Source: Gracilariopsis chorda
Taxonomy: Eukaryota > Rhodophyta > Florideophyceae > Gracilariales > Gracilariaceae
Assembly: GCA_003194525.1 (NCBI GenBank)
Contig: NBIV01000161.1
Location: forward strand, 62,001-126,000
Direction: 5' to 3'
Length of the DNA stretch: 64,000 bases
Shown: positions 29,501 through 41,900 of the stretch, piece by piece
How the letters are laid out: each line of letters opens with the position of its first letter
How positions within the stretch are numbered: position 1 is the first letter of the stretch
Position numbers and translations under genes: made by a program
The notes under the pieces: generated by a model
What the model was told of the DNA's origin: nothing
The model's database searches: none
What the model saw: only the letters and a program-made list of their open reading frames with translations

Positions 29501-29643
29501 CGAGGAACGCAGAGTGTGCAAGGCGCGCTTAGAGCCCGGCTAGGGAAGCCAGGCGTTCCGTGGGAAGTGCGACGAGCTTTTCTTTGCTCGTAGGGTTCAG
29601 TTAAACTATGATTGCTGCAGCGTTCCTGAATGGTAATGTTTCT

Positions 29644-29675
29644 TGCGTGTGCGTGTGCGTGTGCGTGTGCGTTTG
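29644..29675. repeat. (GTGTGC)n microsatellite
   Basis: About four and a half units of GTGTGC. Confidence 0.8.
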
Positions 29676-29771
29676 CGGAGGCGGCCACTGTCTGCTTAAC
29701 GATACTGGTATCGATAACGTATACTATATAATCGCAGTCAGGCCTGTCGTATGCCTGCAGCGATGCTACAA

Positions 29772-29908
29772 TGTAGCGGTTGTCGCTCTGCCTTCTTTAT
29801 TCTCCTCAGGGGAGTGAAAACGTTCATTCTATATATAAACTCTCCATAATACTAGTGTGTGGACCCTGTGGCTCGTTCCAATTAACGGCCACAGTTAGTC
29901 TATTCACA
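29772..29908 (-). repeat. 5' LTR of copia 1
   Basis: 137 bp, followed by the AGCGG duplication (29909-29913) where the SEL1 repeat resumes. On the minus strand it contains TTTATATATAG, a likely TATA box. Confidence 0.9.
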
Positions 29909-30496
29909 AGCGGGCTATCGAAGAAGTTGGGGATGTGTCTGCCATGTGTAATCTGGGTCTTTTACTGGTAAACGGAGTGGAGGCCGTTCCGAGAGATTCT
30001 GTACGTGCCATGAGATTTTACGAGCGGGCTATCAAGGAAGGTGGGAATGCGACTGCCATGAATACCATGAATAATCTTGGTTATGTACTAATGAACGACG
30101 CGGATGGTGTTCCGAGAGATGCTGTACGTTCAATGGGATTGTACGAGCCGGCTATCGAAGAAGATGGGGATGTGTCTGCCATGACTAATCTGGGTATTTT
30201 ACTGTGAAATGGAGCGGAGGGCGTCTCGAGAGAAGCTGTAAGTTCCATGGGATTGTACGAGCGGGCTATCGAAGAAGGTGGGAATGTGTCTGCCATGACT
30301 AATCTGGTTCTTTTACTGGTAAATGGAGCGCAGGGCGTCTCGAGAGATGCTGTACGTGCAATGGGATTGTACGAGCGGGCTATCGAAGAAGGTGGGAATG
30401 TGTCTGCCATGTGTAATTTGGGTGGTGTACTGGTTCGTGGAGCGGAGGACGTCCCGAGAGATGCGGTATGTGCTCGGAGATTGTACGAGCGGGCTA
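29909..30496 (+). pseudogene. SEL1-repeat gene, 3' segment
   Basis: About five tandem SEL1 repeats of ~38 residues: motifs NGVEAVPRDSVRAM, YERAIKEGGN, MNDADGVPRDAVRSMGLYE, GAQGVSRDAVRAMGLYER and RGAEDVPRDAVCARRLYER. TGA near 30205 (CTG TGA AAT for CTG GTA AAT) interrupts one unit. The last unit is cut within YERA at the left end of the MITE. Sequence and phase continue those at 23539-23716, so the three blocks are one former gene. Confidence 0.8.
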
Positions 30497-30614
30497 GTGT
30501 CTATCCGCCCGGATGGAATCTTGCCAAATGATTATTTTTTGAAGGTTTTGAACCTTTCATGCATGGGTCAGAAATGTTTTTTTTGTATCAAAAGTACGTT
30601 TTTGATATCAAGAA
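30497..30614 (+). mobile_element. MITE, left half
   Basis: Starts GTGTCTATCCGCCCGG after TA (CTAG junction) and matches 62955-63070 of the full copy. It is cut at AAGAA (30610-30614) by copia 2; the right half resumes at 46344. Confidence 0.75.
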
Positions 30615-30773
30615 TGTGAATGGAGACACGCTGGCCACCAGTTGGATCATGGTTTACAGTCCACTCGTCCTGACTGGAGACACCAAATAAATGACCTCGC
30701 TGATCTCCCTGCCTTCACGAGAAGGAGGGGAGAGGGCAGACAGTGAGAAACCACAAAGCTACTCACAGCTACA
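30615..30773 (+). repeat. 5' LTR of copia 2
   Basis: TGTGAATGGAGACACG...CAGCTACA, repeated at 46187-46343 with about 10% difference. Confidence 0.88.
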
Positions 30774-31028
30774 TGGTAGCATCGCATGCGGTTATCGATA
30801 AGACCGTCGACGCGAAAGAGGCGTATCGAAAACAATATCGAATACGTAACGGACACAGCAACCGCTGGCGCAAAAGCCGACACCGAATAAACTCTGCTTC
30901 AGGCTTCTCTCCAAGACAAGGCTTATCTGCACAAAAGAGTGAGAAACGATAACGTTCTCCACTCTCTATAGCGCTTGCGCTCTCGGCGCGCCTTGCGCCA
31001 GACCACTTTTTCCCGGCTGCGCCGACTA

Positions 31029-31320
31029 ATTTGACGCTCCCGAACCATCTCCCGCCCCCGGCAGCCCGTGCACACTCCGCCTTCTCCGCGCGGGACTACT
31101 CTCCCGCTTGCGCCCACTGGTGTGGCGCTCCGAAACCATCTTTCCCCCCCGGCAGCCCGTGCGCACTCCGCCTTCTCCGCGCCGGACTACTCTCCCGCTT
31201 GTGCCCACTGGTGTGGCGCTCCCAAACCATCTATCCCCCCCCGGCAGCCCGTGCACACTCCGCCTTCTCCGTGCCGGACAACCTTCCCCCGCCTGCACCC
31301 ATTGTTGCGTCGCTGCCAAA
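31029..31320. repeat. C-rich 91-92 bp tandem repeat in the copia 2 leader
   Basis: Three units in phase at GGCAGCCCGTGC (31060, 31151, 31243), with C runs and ACTCCGCCTTCTCCG. It is not similar in unit to the copia 1 minisatellite, but sits in the same place and has the same strand bias. Confidence 0.8.
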
Positions 31321-32275
31321 CCCCCCCATTTTAGCCTTTGCAGTCTCTACTGTCGCTACAGCACACAAGCCTCCCTCCCGCCTGTGTGGCACTGCCCGAA
31401 AACCCCAGCTCGTGCACGCTCCGTTTTTGCCGCGCCGGAAAACCCCCCCCTTTTCCCCCGCTCGCACCTTTCCTGGTTGTTCGTGCCGGGCCCATAAAAA
31501 CCCCCCGTATCCAGCGTTGGGTTAGAGCGTGCGAACTAGAAGCTTCTTGAAAGCCACCATGTCGTTGAACAACCCTTGCCCCTGTCTTGTGGTCTGGACC
31601 GATCACCAGAAGCTTCTAGTGGCGACACATCGCAGTTACTGCACACTCCGCATAACCGCCTCCACCATTGGACCACGAACACAGACGGTGAACCGGAACT
31701 ATTATATAAAGTCCTGAATAAGGTCTCCGCCACTGTTAACCCTTCAGGGAAGTTAGCACTTGGCTGAGCTAAGTTTCGCAAGCCGAATACCGGTTGGGAA
31801 TCGACTGGGGACTTGAACTAAGCCTGCGCATAGCGCACTTGCCGTGTAACTGGCTCAGCTGGGGTGAGTGTAGCTGTTCGTAAGGGGACAGGGTGTCTCG
31901 TCGTTCGGCCCGGTTCTTAGTGAAGACAAGGACGTTTTAAGGAGCAAGATCGCCGCGCAAGTAGCCGTAAGGAATTACAGGAGGCCAACTGGTGAACACG
32001 TATTACGTTGTTAGTAACCTCTACTGGACTTTCCGTAGGTTGCACGCACCCTCGTTCTGGATTGTGCAGAACTTGGACGGGCCACTAAAATCGCATCTCA
32101 CCGAGAGAGTCTTACTCGGAGCCAGAGGTCTGACCTTTAGGTAACCGGAGATAGTATCTCCTGCCAGTGGACCCGGCTACGCAAAAGCAGTAGAAGGATC
32201 CCTCAACCTGTAGGGGACCGGTGAAGAATTCTATCTGCCAGTCTCCCTTAGTCTCGCGTTGAGTGATACTCTGCG
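31321..32275 (+). other. Leader region of copia 2 (no gene)
   Basis: Untranslated. 32000-32275 is similar to the copia 1 leader. A TATATAA-like box (TTATATAAAG) lies near 31701. No supported ORF. Confidence 0.5.
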
Positions 32276-33499
32276 ATGGACTCTGAGACTTACCAAGAAA
32301 ATAAACGTATACCCCGTCTAAAAGGGGGCGCCGATTACTACACTTGGCGCATATATATTACGGACCTCATGCACTACCTCCAATCATTATTCGTGCTTTC
32401 GGAACCTCGTCCAAATGAATGATCCGCTGCAGCTCGAAAGAGATGGGACGACGCCGATCGTAAGGCAAGATCGGCCATCGTCCAAAACCTTGACACACAG
32501 CTGATCGTCGCAGTTTCGGAACTACTCGAAAGAGAACACTGCTCTGATTTTGAGGTATGGAATAAACTCGAGTCTACTTATAAGAAGGACAACATACAAT
32601 CCAAATTGAACCTCCGCCAAAAGCTAAGCACCTTGACATTCAAGGATGGCGACGACGTACAGAGACATTTACTCGAGTTGGAGACAACATACTTAGAACT
32701 TGCTAGACTGGGTGACCCACTCACGGAAAAGGAGCGAACTGCGACTATGCTCCGTACCTTGCCAGAATCACTAATGGCAATCACAATATTGGCGGACGCA
32801 ACGAACATGGAATACGATCACGTCATTTCGCTTGTGCGATCGGAAATGGACCGACATGTTCATCGGGCATCGACATATACCCCGAAGGCCACAGAAGCCA
32901 AGAAAGATAGCATTCACCCTTACCCCGCTGCGAAGAAGACTACAACCCGACGCAAGCAGCATGCAAAAGGGAACAAGAAGGGAGTTGTATGTTGGAATTG
33001 TGGACGCATAGGCCACATCAGGGCCGAATGTTGGCGCACGAAAAATAAAAATCAACAACAGCCCAATAATAAAAACTCCAATAATAATAAACATAACAAA
33101 GGCGAAGGACGCAATAACAATCGAGCTTGGGACTCTAACAACTTCACCGACGCCCACAAACAAGGGCGACCAAACGCTAACCACCACCACGAAGACAGAA
33201 ACTGGAACCACTACCGCGGATTCATAGCATTAGCTAATGCCAGTCTCCACCAGGACAACACAACCGCAACATGGCTCTAATCTGGGGCTAGTCATGTTTT
33301 CATCAAGGACAAATCGTTGTTCTGGGAATATCACCAAACACCTCCGCAAACAGTAAACACTTGCGACCACCAGTCAGAGATCGTAGGTAGCGGAAAAATA
33401 AAGCTACCCTTAGGAACCGGACTCATGTTACCGGCGAAAAATACGCCAACCTTCGACTCTAACTTGGTATCCTTATCTGTCCTGGTGAATTACGTCTAG
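32276..33499 (+). pseudogene. gag and protease of copia 2
   Basis: ATG 32276, TGA at 32420-32422 (codon 49), then open to 33277. It shares VWNKLESTYKKDN and LTEKERTATMLRTLPES with copia 1. The zinc knuckle CWNCGRIGHIRAEC is intact. The protease catalytic Asp codon has become TAA at 33278-33280 (WL, stop, SGASHVFI), and the rest of the protease is readable to a TAG at 33497-33499. Confidence 0.85.
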
Positions 33500-33639
33500 T
33501 TGCAATACTCAAACTGATTCGTAATTAAAGACCGCACAACGGGCCAAGTCATACAAAACTCCACCCCTAAGGACGGACTCTATCCCCTACCGAGCCCCGT
33601 ATCACCACCACAGGTACAAGCTGCAACACATGCACCTGG

Positions 33640-34603
33640 CAAGAGAGCCAAGGATTTGCACGAGAAACTCGGACACCCTGGAAGAGAGAAACTCTTGACA
33701 TGTATTTATTTGTGTCAAGGGGTGCCTAAACTCTCCCCATATGAAGTCGACAACGTCATATGCACTCCGTACATTGACGCCGGCACCAAACGTGCTCCAC
33801 TTCGGCAATCACACTATGTAGTGCAGAAACCTTTGGATTTAACGCACACCGACCTCACTGGACCCATAAACCCGACCTCTTTACAAGGGTCGAAGTATAT
33901 GCATGTCCTCATTGACGACAACACAAGGGCAAGCTCAATATAATTTGTAAGTAAGAAGAAACAATTCTTCAAATCTGTCCGCTGGTACAAGGCTCGCGCG
34001 GAAACCGAACTACCTCCCAACCTAATGTACCGCGTTTGCCTTGACGGGGCGGGTGAGAATAGGTCAGACGATTTTGTCTCATACGCGATGGAAAATGGCA
34101 TAGTACTAGAGTTCACCCCACCGTACGCACACCAATCGAACGGTGTAGCAGAGAAAGTCATCCAAGACTTTTGGAAGATGGCTAGAACATTCCTGTTCGC
34201 CTCCAAGCTACCGCATGAGCTAGGGAAAGAAGCCATTTCACACGCAAACTACCTGAGAAATCGCCTACCAAATGATCGAGCAGGAATGAATGTTTCTTAC
34301 ACATTATGGTTCGGACGAGAACCGGACTGCACAAACTTACGGAAGTTTGGGCAAGAAGGCCACGCCTTCACATACAGGCCTGAAACCGTCGCAGATAAGA
34401 AATTCCTACAACGCGCTATTACTGGACACTTCGTGGGGATGCAAAGCCCGTGGACACTGTATATATACATCCCATCCATGGGAAAGGTAATAAAGTACTG
34501 CGAGGCAGATTTAAAGGTTACCAAGGAGTCCCTCCCTTCAATCAAAGACCTTATGGACTTCTCGTCTCTCAGACGATACGAAGCCGAGAAAAACTATGGG
34601 TGA
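33640..34603 (+). pseudogene. Integrase of copia 2
   Basis: Zinc motif HEKLGHPGREK; catalytic Asp in HTDLTGPI, Asp in LDGAGENRSDD, and Glu in NGVAEKVIQD, all kept. A TAA at 33941-33943 splits the domain. The C-terminal part includes LWFGREPD and GHFVGMQS. Confidence 0.85.
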
Positions 34604-35450
34604 AGATGATGAAGACCATCTAGACGCTTCTCTTTCTCATTGCCTTATCACACACTCACGCTCCAAAGACCTCGAGGATTATGGCAGAGTCCCCAAGAGC
34701 TTTGAAGAAGCCAGAGTGATGCCAGGATGGGCAAAAGCAATCGACAGAGAGTACGATGCGTTGGTGGAAAGAGGAACTTCGAAGCTGATTGATAGAGAAC
34801 CTGGAATGAAACCATTGCCACTCCTATGGAGGTTCTTGGCAAAATTATTAAGCTCCGACCCTCCGCGTATCCTTCCAAAAGCGTGTTGTGTAGCACGGGG
34901 CGACCTGCAACGCCCGTACTTGGATTACGACCCAGACAACTTGTACGCCCCGGTTGCCCGTCTTGAAACAATTCGTCTTTTGTTGGCAAAGGCCGCAGCT
35001 CAGGGCCTGATACTAGAGACTATGGATATTAGCAATGCGTACCTGTACGGTGATCTACACGAGCCACTAATCATGGAACAACCCCAAAACGAATCTGGAT
35101 CCTCATTTGTTCCTGGAAAGGTATGCTTGCTTCTAAAGTCAATATACGGCACAAAACAAGCCGGATAAATATGGGTATCTCTCATGCACAATGAGCTATT
35201 CTGCTTGGGATTCAAGCAGTCGAGCACCGATAGCCGTATATATATATACAAGTCCAACAGCGGAACCTTGGCCATCGTAGTGGTCGTTGATGACTTACTG
35301 ACATCTTGTAACTCCCGGTCTCTTCTGGAAGACTTCAAGACAGAGATGCAGAACCTCTTTAAGGTTAAGGTCCTTGGAGAGGTGAAACGGTTCGTTGGAT
35401 TTGACATAACGAGGGACAAGAACGGAATAAAGGTACAATAAAGCAGTTAT
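34596..35450 (+). pseudogene. Reverse transcriptase of copia 2
   Basis: YAPVARLETIRLLLAKAAA, MDISNAYLYGDL and GKVCLLLKSIYGTKQAG, then TAA at 35166-35168, and IVVVVDDLLTSCNS, the catalytic xxDD box. The frame closes at about 35441 (KVQ, stop). Confidence 0.85.
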
Positions 35451-35507
35451 ATTGACAAGATACTGCTGGAAAATGGTCTGGCCAACTCCAACGTTGTTCG
35501 AACTCCA

Positions 35508-35827
35508 TTGCCGTCACAATGTGACATCACAGCTCGTCGAGAGGACAAACGGCGTATTCCATCCAGCGTACATGACCGCTACCGGAAACTGGTAGGACGT
35601 TTGATGTACTTACCCGTCTCATCGAGGCCAGACATCATGTTTGGCGCTTCAATGCTGGCAAGGCAGGTCCATGATCCATGCATGAGGCATGTTGGGCATG
35701 AAAAAAGAGTACTGAGATACTTGAAGGGTACAAAGGGTCTTTGCTTGCTCTTTCCCACGAAAAAAAAAGGCACTAATGGAGGCTTACTGTGACTCAGATT
35801 GGAGCGGTTGTCGTGAGACGAGAAAGT
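35508..35827 (+). pseudogene. RNase H of copia 2, 5' part, cut by gypsy B
   Basis: RT connection and start of RNase H (RYLKGTKGLCLLFP, then YCDSDW with a local frameshift near 35770). It stops at AAAGT (35823-35827), which is duplicated after gypsy B; the domain resumes at 45482. Confidence 0.8.
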
Positions 35828-36654
35828 TGTAGTGCAACGCCCTCAGGGAGGGATTCTTGGTACTTGAACGCTTTCCCGATATTATCGGTTGTGTAGTGTG
35901 TATATGAACTACGCCCCACTATGGTGGATATGGAAACGTGGGACACGGTTATGGGTCAATTGGCGGTTGGCCACAGTAGTGGATGTTGCCACGAAATGTG
36001 GATTATTTTAGTTAATATTATTTATTATTTTCACACCCATTTCTGGGAAGCTAGTACTTAGTGCGACGGCGCACTGCCGTCGCACCAGTAAACCTTCCCC
36101 AACAAGGGACCCCAACCTGGGGAATTGGCTCTAGTTGTTGCCGCTTGCGCGCGTACTCTACTCCTCCTTGGAGGGAAACGCCGTAAACCACGGGACATCT
36201 AACCCCCTTGCACATCTAAAGAAGCCCATCCTTGGGAGTGTAGTTGTTCCAATCATATTGGTGTTTCGCCCTGTATAGGGAGTCCTGTCCACCGGCATTG
36301 CCGTATCTCTTCGTCGCTCTCACGACTCACTTTGTCCTTCTTTCCTCCTCTTCGCCCTTCCTTTTCCCCCTTTTTAGGGTAGCACCTCCCGCTATCCACG
36401 GCTCTCGTGTGCGCATCCGCTCACACACCCCCACTTACGTGGAAACATACCTCTACTGAGGATCACACCCCGCTCACGAGGATACCGATTCTTCGCCTTC
36501 ACCTCCCTGCGCGAGTCGCGACAGGTGTCCCTGGTCTTACAAACTGGCTTCGCCGTGACACCTCTGGGAGGGCTCTACCCAACTGGGTTCACCTCGTGAG
36601 AGGAAGATCCCGAACGTCTTTCGGTGTTTTTCCCCTTTGGGGCATTGCACCACA
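35828..36654 (+). repeat. 5' LTR of gypsy B
   Basis: TGTAGTGCAACGCCC...CACCACA. It has an extra TCTTTCCTCCTCTTCG-type insertion relative to A, near 36340-36360. Confidence 0.9.
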
Positions 36655-36759
36655 AAGTGGTCTCCTGACTTAGAATCGGTTTTTGTTTTCCCTCTTACGA
36701 GGTTTGTTTTTATTCACCGGAAGTTCCGTGATAGTTTCCCGTCGTAATGGTATTTTCTC

Positions 36760-38929
36760 ATGTCGAGAAATCCCTCCGATGCGGAGCCAGTGGTTACCCG
36801 TAGTCGCTCCCGCGACAACGCGGACACTTCCGAAGTTCGGTTCGTACCCCGTATCCCTATACGGACAAGTTCCAGCCGTGCTGGCGCCGCTTCATCGCGG
36901 AATGATACCCCCGACCGGGAACCCCGGAACCTCCTTTTGCCCTCGTTATCACCCCCGCAGGGGAATGCAGCATCGACTCCCGCTGTTGCCGCAGTGCCCC
37001 AGGCACCCCGGCCCGCTCCCGCTGTCGCGGCTTCAAACCCCCGTGGAACGGGCGATAACACCCCCCAGGGGATTTCCCTGGAATCCCAGGTCCGCGCTCT
37101 GTGGACTGCACATGACACCCTTGTAGGGGAACTAAAATCCCTCCAAGAGGTGGTCTCGGCAACCCCTGTAAAGGAGGTCGCCAAGGAACTCCGTATTTTA
37201 CGGTCTGACGTCAACTCCGTGTTGGAGAGTTTGGGACAACCCGCCACCTTCATCGAAGGAGTTGAAGCCCGATTTGATCGGATTGGTACCCGCCTGGAGA
37301 CGCTGGAGCAGTTCGTCCTCATGGACAAACCATCCCCGGATGATCCGGTAAACGAGGCATCGCACAACGACCAGCTTGCTGGGAAGAAGAAACGCCGTCA
37401 TCGACGGAAACACCACCGAAAATATTCGGACTCCGGTTCTTCGACATCTTCGGACTCATCCCGATACCATTCGGTTAGCTCGAGCTCCTCGGACTCCGAC
37501 TCGGAGGACGAGAAGCGAGCCTACTCCTCCCGCTCGAAGCGGCCATCGGCCACTGAAGGTGTGGTCCGAACCCGCCAGAAGGGGAGAAGACACCCCGGTC
37601 TCCTGGAATTGAAACCGACAAACCCGGAGTACCGGAATCTTTTATCATACCGGTACTACCGGCTCGAAGACTCGTCACTTGGACGTACGCCCCGTGGTAC
37701 GGGAAAGGTGCGAGAATGCATTAGGCGAATGCAGCTCTCGCTCCGCAACCAGTATTTTACTGGAGAGGACCCAGTCTTAGTACTGGATTTCCTATCCCGC
37801 TTTGTAGCGGAGGCCGATATCCTCGGTATGAATGAGGGACAAGCGTATTTGGCTTTACCGTATTTCTTACGGGGAGTGGCGGAGGCCTAATACATCTCTG
37901 TCAGAAGATCGTCTCGCGCCTCCGAGGGAGGAGTTACTTGCTGGCCGGAGGCTGTGCAGTATCTTCTGCGCTCCTACGCCACCAACACCGCTATTCAGCA
38001 GGCTATCCTCGCTTTGCGAGATACACGCCAGCGTGCTGGAGAGACCGTGACCGATTACTCGGTGCGCCTTAACAAGGCTTTCCACAGATGTGGTAACGTA
38101 TACCCCGCTGGGGAGCGCAGTACCATGTTCATTGATGGTCTTGACCCGGCAATCCGGAGTTTAGTTACCCGTTATTGGGAGGAAAAGCGGAGGATCACCT
38201 ACCTCGAGCTAGTCCAACACGCCCGAGCGGAAGGGGATGCACTTCGTGCAAGAACTCCGAACAATCGGTCTAAATCCGCCAAGGCATTGTTGCTGGAAAG
38301 TGAAGCTTCCTCTCTCCCACTCACCGCGGATGGGAACCCTGGACAGGGATTTGATACCGTGCATTTAGTGCAGGGGGATGGTTTGTCGATACCTACCAGT
38401 GATTTGCCGTCGATGACGGAGACGACCCGTGATACGGGAACAGAAGATCCCGTTCTATACGGTGGTAATGGTCGGGTCCAACCCCAACGACTCCCGTTTT
38501 CAAACGGTCAATCCCGTTATCAATGGCCTGGATAGACTGACACCCCCCCTGCGGTTTGCTTCTCCGATACTCGGAATAATAATCCGCGTGTCGCGGTATT
38601 GGCTCTCATTTGCCACCTGTGCTTTGCCCATGGCCATACCTCCCCTCAGTGTATTTTTTCACTGAAGGATATGGCCAAGGTGGTGGCAAATTATGAGGCC
38701 CTCACTCCAGAAGAGAAACGTTCCGTCCCGACGGCTTCCTACCTCCGTGCTAAAACGGACTTTTCCCCTACCACAGACCCCGCGTGCGCGGCAAGCTTCA
38801 TACACCCCGATTCGGGAGATCACGCAACCATCCGTTGCAACCCCCGCTTATGCGGATAGAAACCCCCGTCAACGGGATGAAGCACTCGTTGTCGAGGAAA
38901 CCAACCCACCGCCGAAGGCGGAAAACTAA
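36760..38929 (+). pseudogene. gag of chromovirus B
   Basis: Close homologue of the A gag with the same RS-like and capsid segments. It is broken by TAA at 37888-37890 (after FLRGVAEA), TAG at 38533-38535 where A has a Trp codon, and an indel near 38770. The zinc knuckle is intact (CHLCFAHGHTSPQC). Many hairpin arms are conserved with A while loops differ. Confidence 0.9.
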
Positions 38930-38946
38930 CTGAGGGAGTCTCCCCT

Positions 38947-41900
38947 TTGGGAGAGGCGTCCTCAAGAACGAGGCTGTTGGCGCCCGAGGCGTCCTCGCCT
39001 CGCTCCCCGGTGAAAGTCCTCTCGAGGAAAGACACCGCTGACGCGGACTCTGCGCACCTCGGTGTGTTGCGTCGCCCGTGGATACGGAGTAAAAATCCCC
39101 GGATTCCCGGTAGAGTCTTGGTCTTGGCCAAGCGCAATTATAAGGTCTATGCCGACCTTGGCCTTGACCCCCGTTTATGGTGAGGTTTCTCACCGTCCTG
39201 GATACAGGTGCAGGCCCCAACTTTGTTGTGGAATCATTGTCACCCCCGCTTGTGCGGTCGCGTATCCGCTCTGACGCGGTCCCCGACATTTCGGATGCGA
39301 ACAACAATCCGTTACAAACGGTGGGCACAGTGGACCTCGTCGTGAGACTTGGTACCTCTGTAGTGAAGTTGGACTTCATCGTTTGCCGTTCATTGGCAGC
39401 ACCAGTCATACTGGGATGTGATTACTGCGACAGATTTGTCGACGCAATCAGGCCCCGCCTCAGGCGTGTAGAACTTGACGACGGATCGTCGGTTCCGATT
39501 GTTCGCCGCCCGCTAAAGCGGTCCTCTTGGAAACAAGTTCCGCTCCCTGCTGCGCAGGAACCACCGCCCGCGTCCCGCGAGTCCACCAAGCTCCGCGTCG
39601 CTGCCTCGGTTTCTTTAACGGCTGAGTCCCAAGTCTGGGTGCAGGTAAATTCCCGTCAGCACGGTCTTCGGGTTATACAACCCCTCGTCTCGTTGTACGA
39701 GAAATCCCAGCTGGCGCTGGCTAATGGAATTGTCTCCATTTCCCCGGATGTCCCTTTCCGGATATTGGTTGCCAACCTTGGCAAACACCCCCAGTATCTG
39801 GTCAAACACCAATTAATTGGGAGTGTAACCCCCCATCCTATGGGAATGCTGCCAACGAAGATGACAGGCGCCCATGTACTCGGAGTTACCACCTCTTCTG
39901 AGGAGTTCGCCCCGCTGTCCGAAGACGTCAAGTCTAAGGAGGGGGAGGAAACTGCTACTTCAGCGTCGAACATACCGAGTAACTCGGAATTGCGAATCAC
40001 ACCTGTTCCACAGGACAATGCTCCATCGAGCGACGACCGGATTGATCCGGAAAAGGCAATTGAAGCGCTGGACTTTAGCCATGTGACAGAGTCGCACCGC
40101 GACAAACTCCGTACCATGTTACGGGTATTCACCACAATGTAGGATGGCTCGCTTGGCGAGATTAACGCAACGGAACACCAGATCGATTTAATCCCCGGTG
40201 CACGACCGGTTGCACAACCCCCTTACAGGGCAGGTCCGAAAGCTCGGGAAGAGGAGCAGTCCCAAGTGGACAAGATGCTCCGCGCAGGTGTGATTGAGCC
40301 CGCTCAATCACCCTGGGCATCCCCAGTTGTACTGGCTTTAAAGGCCGACGGAACCTGGAGGTTCTGTGTCGACTACCGCCGGCTCAATGCCGTGACCGTT
40401 AGGGACACGTACCCTATCCCTCGTATGGACGAGTGCATTGACTCCCTTGGAGAGGCCAACGTGTTCACGGCCCTTGATGCCAATTGGGGATATTGGCAAG
40501 TACCTGTCAGACAGGAGGATCGCGACAAAATCGCATTCACCTGCCACGCAAGAACGTACCGCTTCAAGCGGATGCCATTTGGGTTAACCAACGCCCCCGC
40601 CACCTTTCAGCGTGCAGTACATATTCTACTCAACCGCTTTAAGTGGCGGAGCTGTCTGGTCTACCTTGATGATATTATCATCTTCTCCAACTCGTTGGAC
40701 GACCATCTCACTCACGTCCGAGACGTGCTGACCGTACTCCGCGATGGGGGAATTACCCTCAAGTTGAGGAAATGCGAGTTTTTCACAGATACTGTGAAGT
40801 ATCTGGGTCACATTATCCGTCCTGGACGGTTAGCGATCGAGAAAGCTCGAGTCAAATCCCTCGTCGAGGCGAAAGAGCCCCGTACTCAAACGGAACTGCG
40901 CTCTTTTCTGGGGCTGGTCAACGTCTATCGACGGTTTATCCCGAACTTTTCGGATACTGCGGCGCCCCTGAACGCGTTGTTGCGAAAGGGGAACCCCCCA
41001 AAACTGGGAACATTTACGCCCGAGCAATCGGAAGCTTTTAACTCCTTGAAGGAGGCTGTCACATCAGCACCAATCCTACATCTCCCAAACCTTGGGTTGC
41101 CATACTCCGTAGATACGGACTCGAGCGACTACCAAGTCTGGTGTGCTCTTTTTCAAACCACCCCCGAGGGGGAACGACATCCAATTGGGTATTGGTCGCG
41201 CTCGCTCAATGTTCATGAGCGTAACTACTCCGTATCGGAGAAAGAGTGCCTCACCGTCGTATGGGCGATGACCACTCTGCGCCCCTACCTTATGGGAATT
41301 CACTTCACCGTGTACACGGATCATTCCTCATTGAGGTGGTTAATGAATATCTCCGACCCGTCGGGACGCCTCATGCGCTGGAGACTCCGCCTCGCGGAAT
41401 ATGACTTTCAAGTCATTTATAAAAAGGGTGCGCAGAACACCCAGGCCGACGCTTTGTCGCGGTTACCCACAAGTGGGGAAGCACTCCCAACGGAGGATGA
41501 CGAAGTCCCATGTTTCATGGCCATAGACCCGGATGATCCGGAATGTGCCATCGATGCTGGGCCAGAAAACTGGGACGAGGATGCTGATTTTGACGAACTA
41601 CTCGCATCGCGAGATGAATCTGAGAACCCGTTACCGGGAAACTTTGTGCCGGTATCACCGGAAGAAATGATCCGAGAACAATTCGACGACCCATTCTGTA
41701 CGAGGATTCGTGCCCGTCTTAACGGTAGTGAAGATCTCCCTTTCGGGGTAAACGACAAAGGCTACCTCGTAAGGAAGGTCGAAGCCCGCCCACAGATTGT
41801 GGTACCTCATTCCCTGCAGTCGCGTGTGTTACATCTATCACACTACGTCCCCATTGGAGGTCACCCAGGTGGGAGGAAACTCTACCTAACCCTGCGAAGG

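Larger units (their letters stand above)
23717..29908 (-). mobile_element. Ty1/copia element 1 (minus strand)
   Basis: 6192 bp with 137-bp LTRs at both ends and target duplication AGCGG (23712-23716, 29909-29913) in the SEL1 gene. Gene order on the minus strand is gag, protease, integrase, RT, RNase H, which is the copia order. A 1.6-kb leader with a C-rich (coding strand) tandem repeat precedes gag. The primer site after the 5' LTR reads TTGTAGCATCGCTGC, close to that of copia 2, and the polypurine tract reads GTGAGGGACGC. Stops and catalytic changes make it inactive. Confidence 0.9.

Noticed and set aside
28779-29688. Gly/Arg- or Pro-rich ORFs on both strands
   Set aside because: Produced by the G-rich minisatellite; repeat units are not multiples of three and no frame persists.
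30497-30773. A single larger element made of the MITE half plus the following repeat shared with 46187-46343
   Set aside because: The AAGAA duplication and PBS/PPT positions show the shared repeat is the copia 2 LTR inserted into the MITE.
31031-31525. Overlapping Pro/Ala-rich ORFs in three frames
   Set aside because: Translation of the 91-92 bp C-rich tandem repeat in the copia 2 leader.
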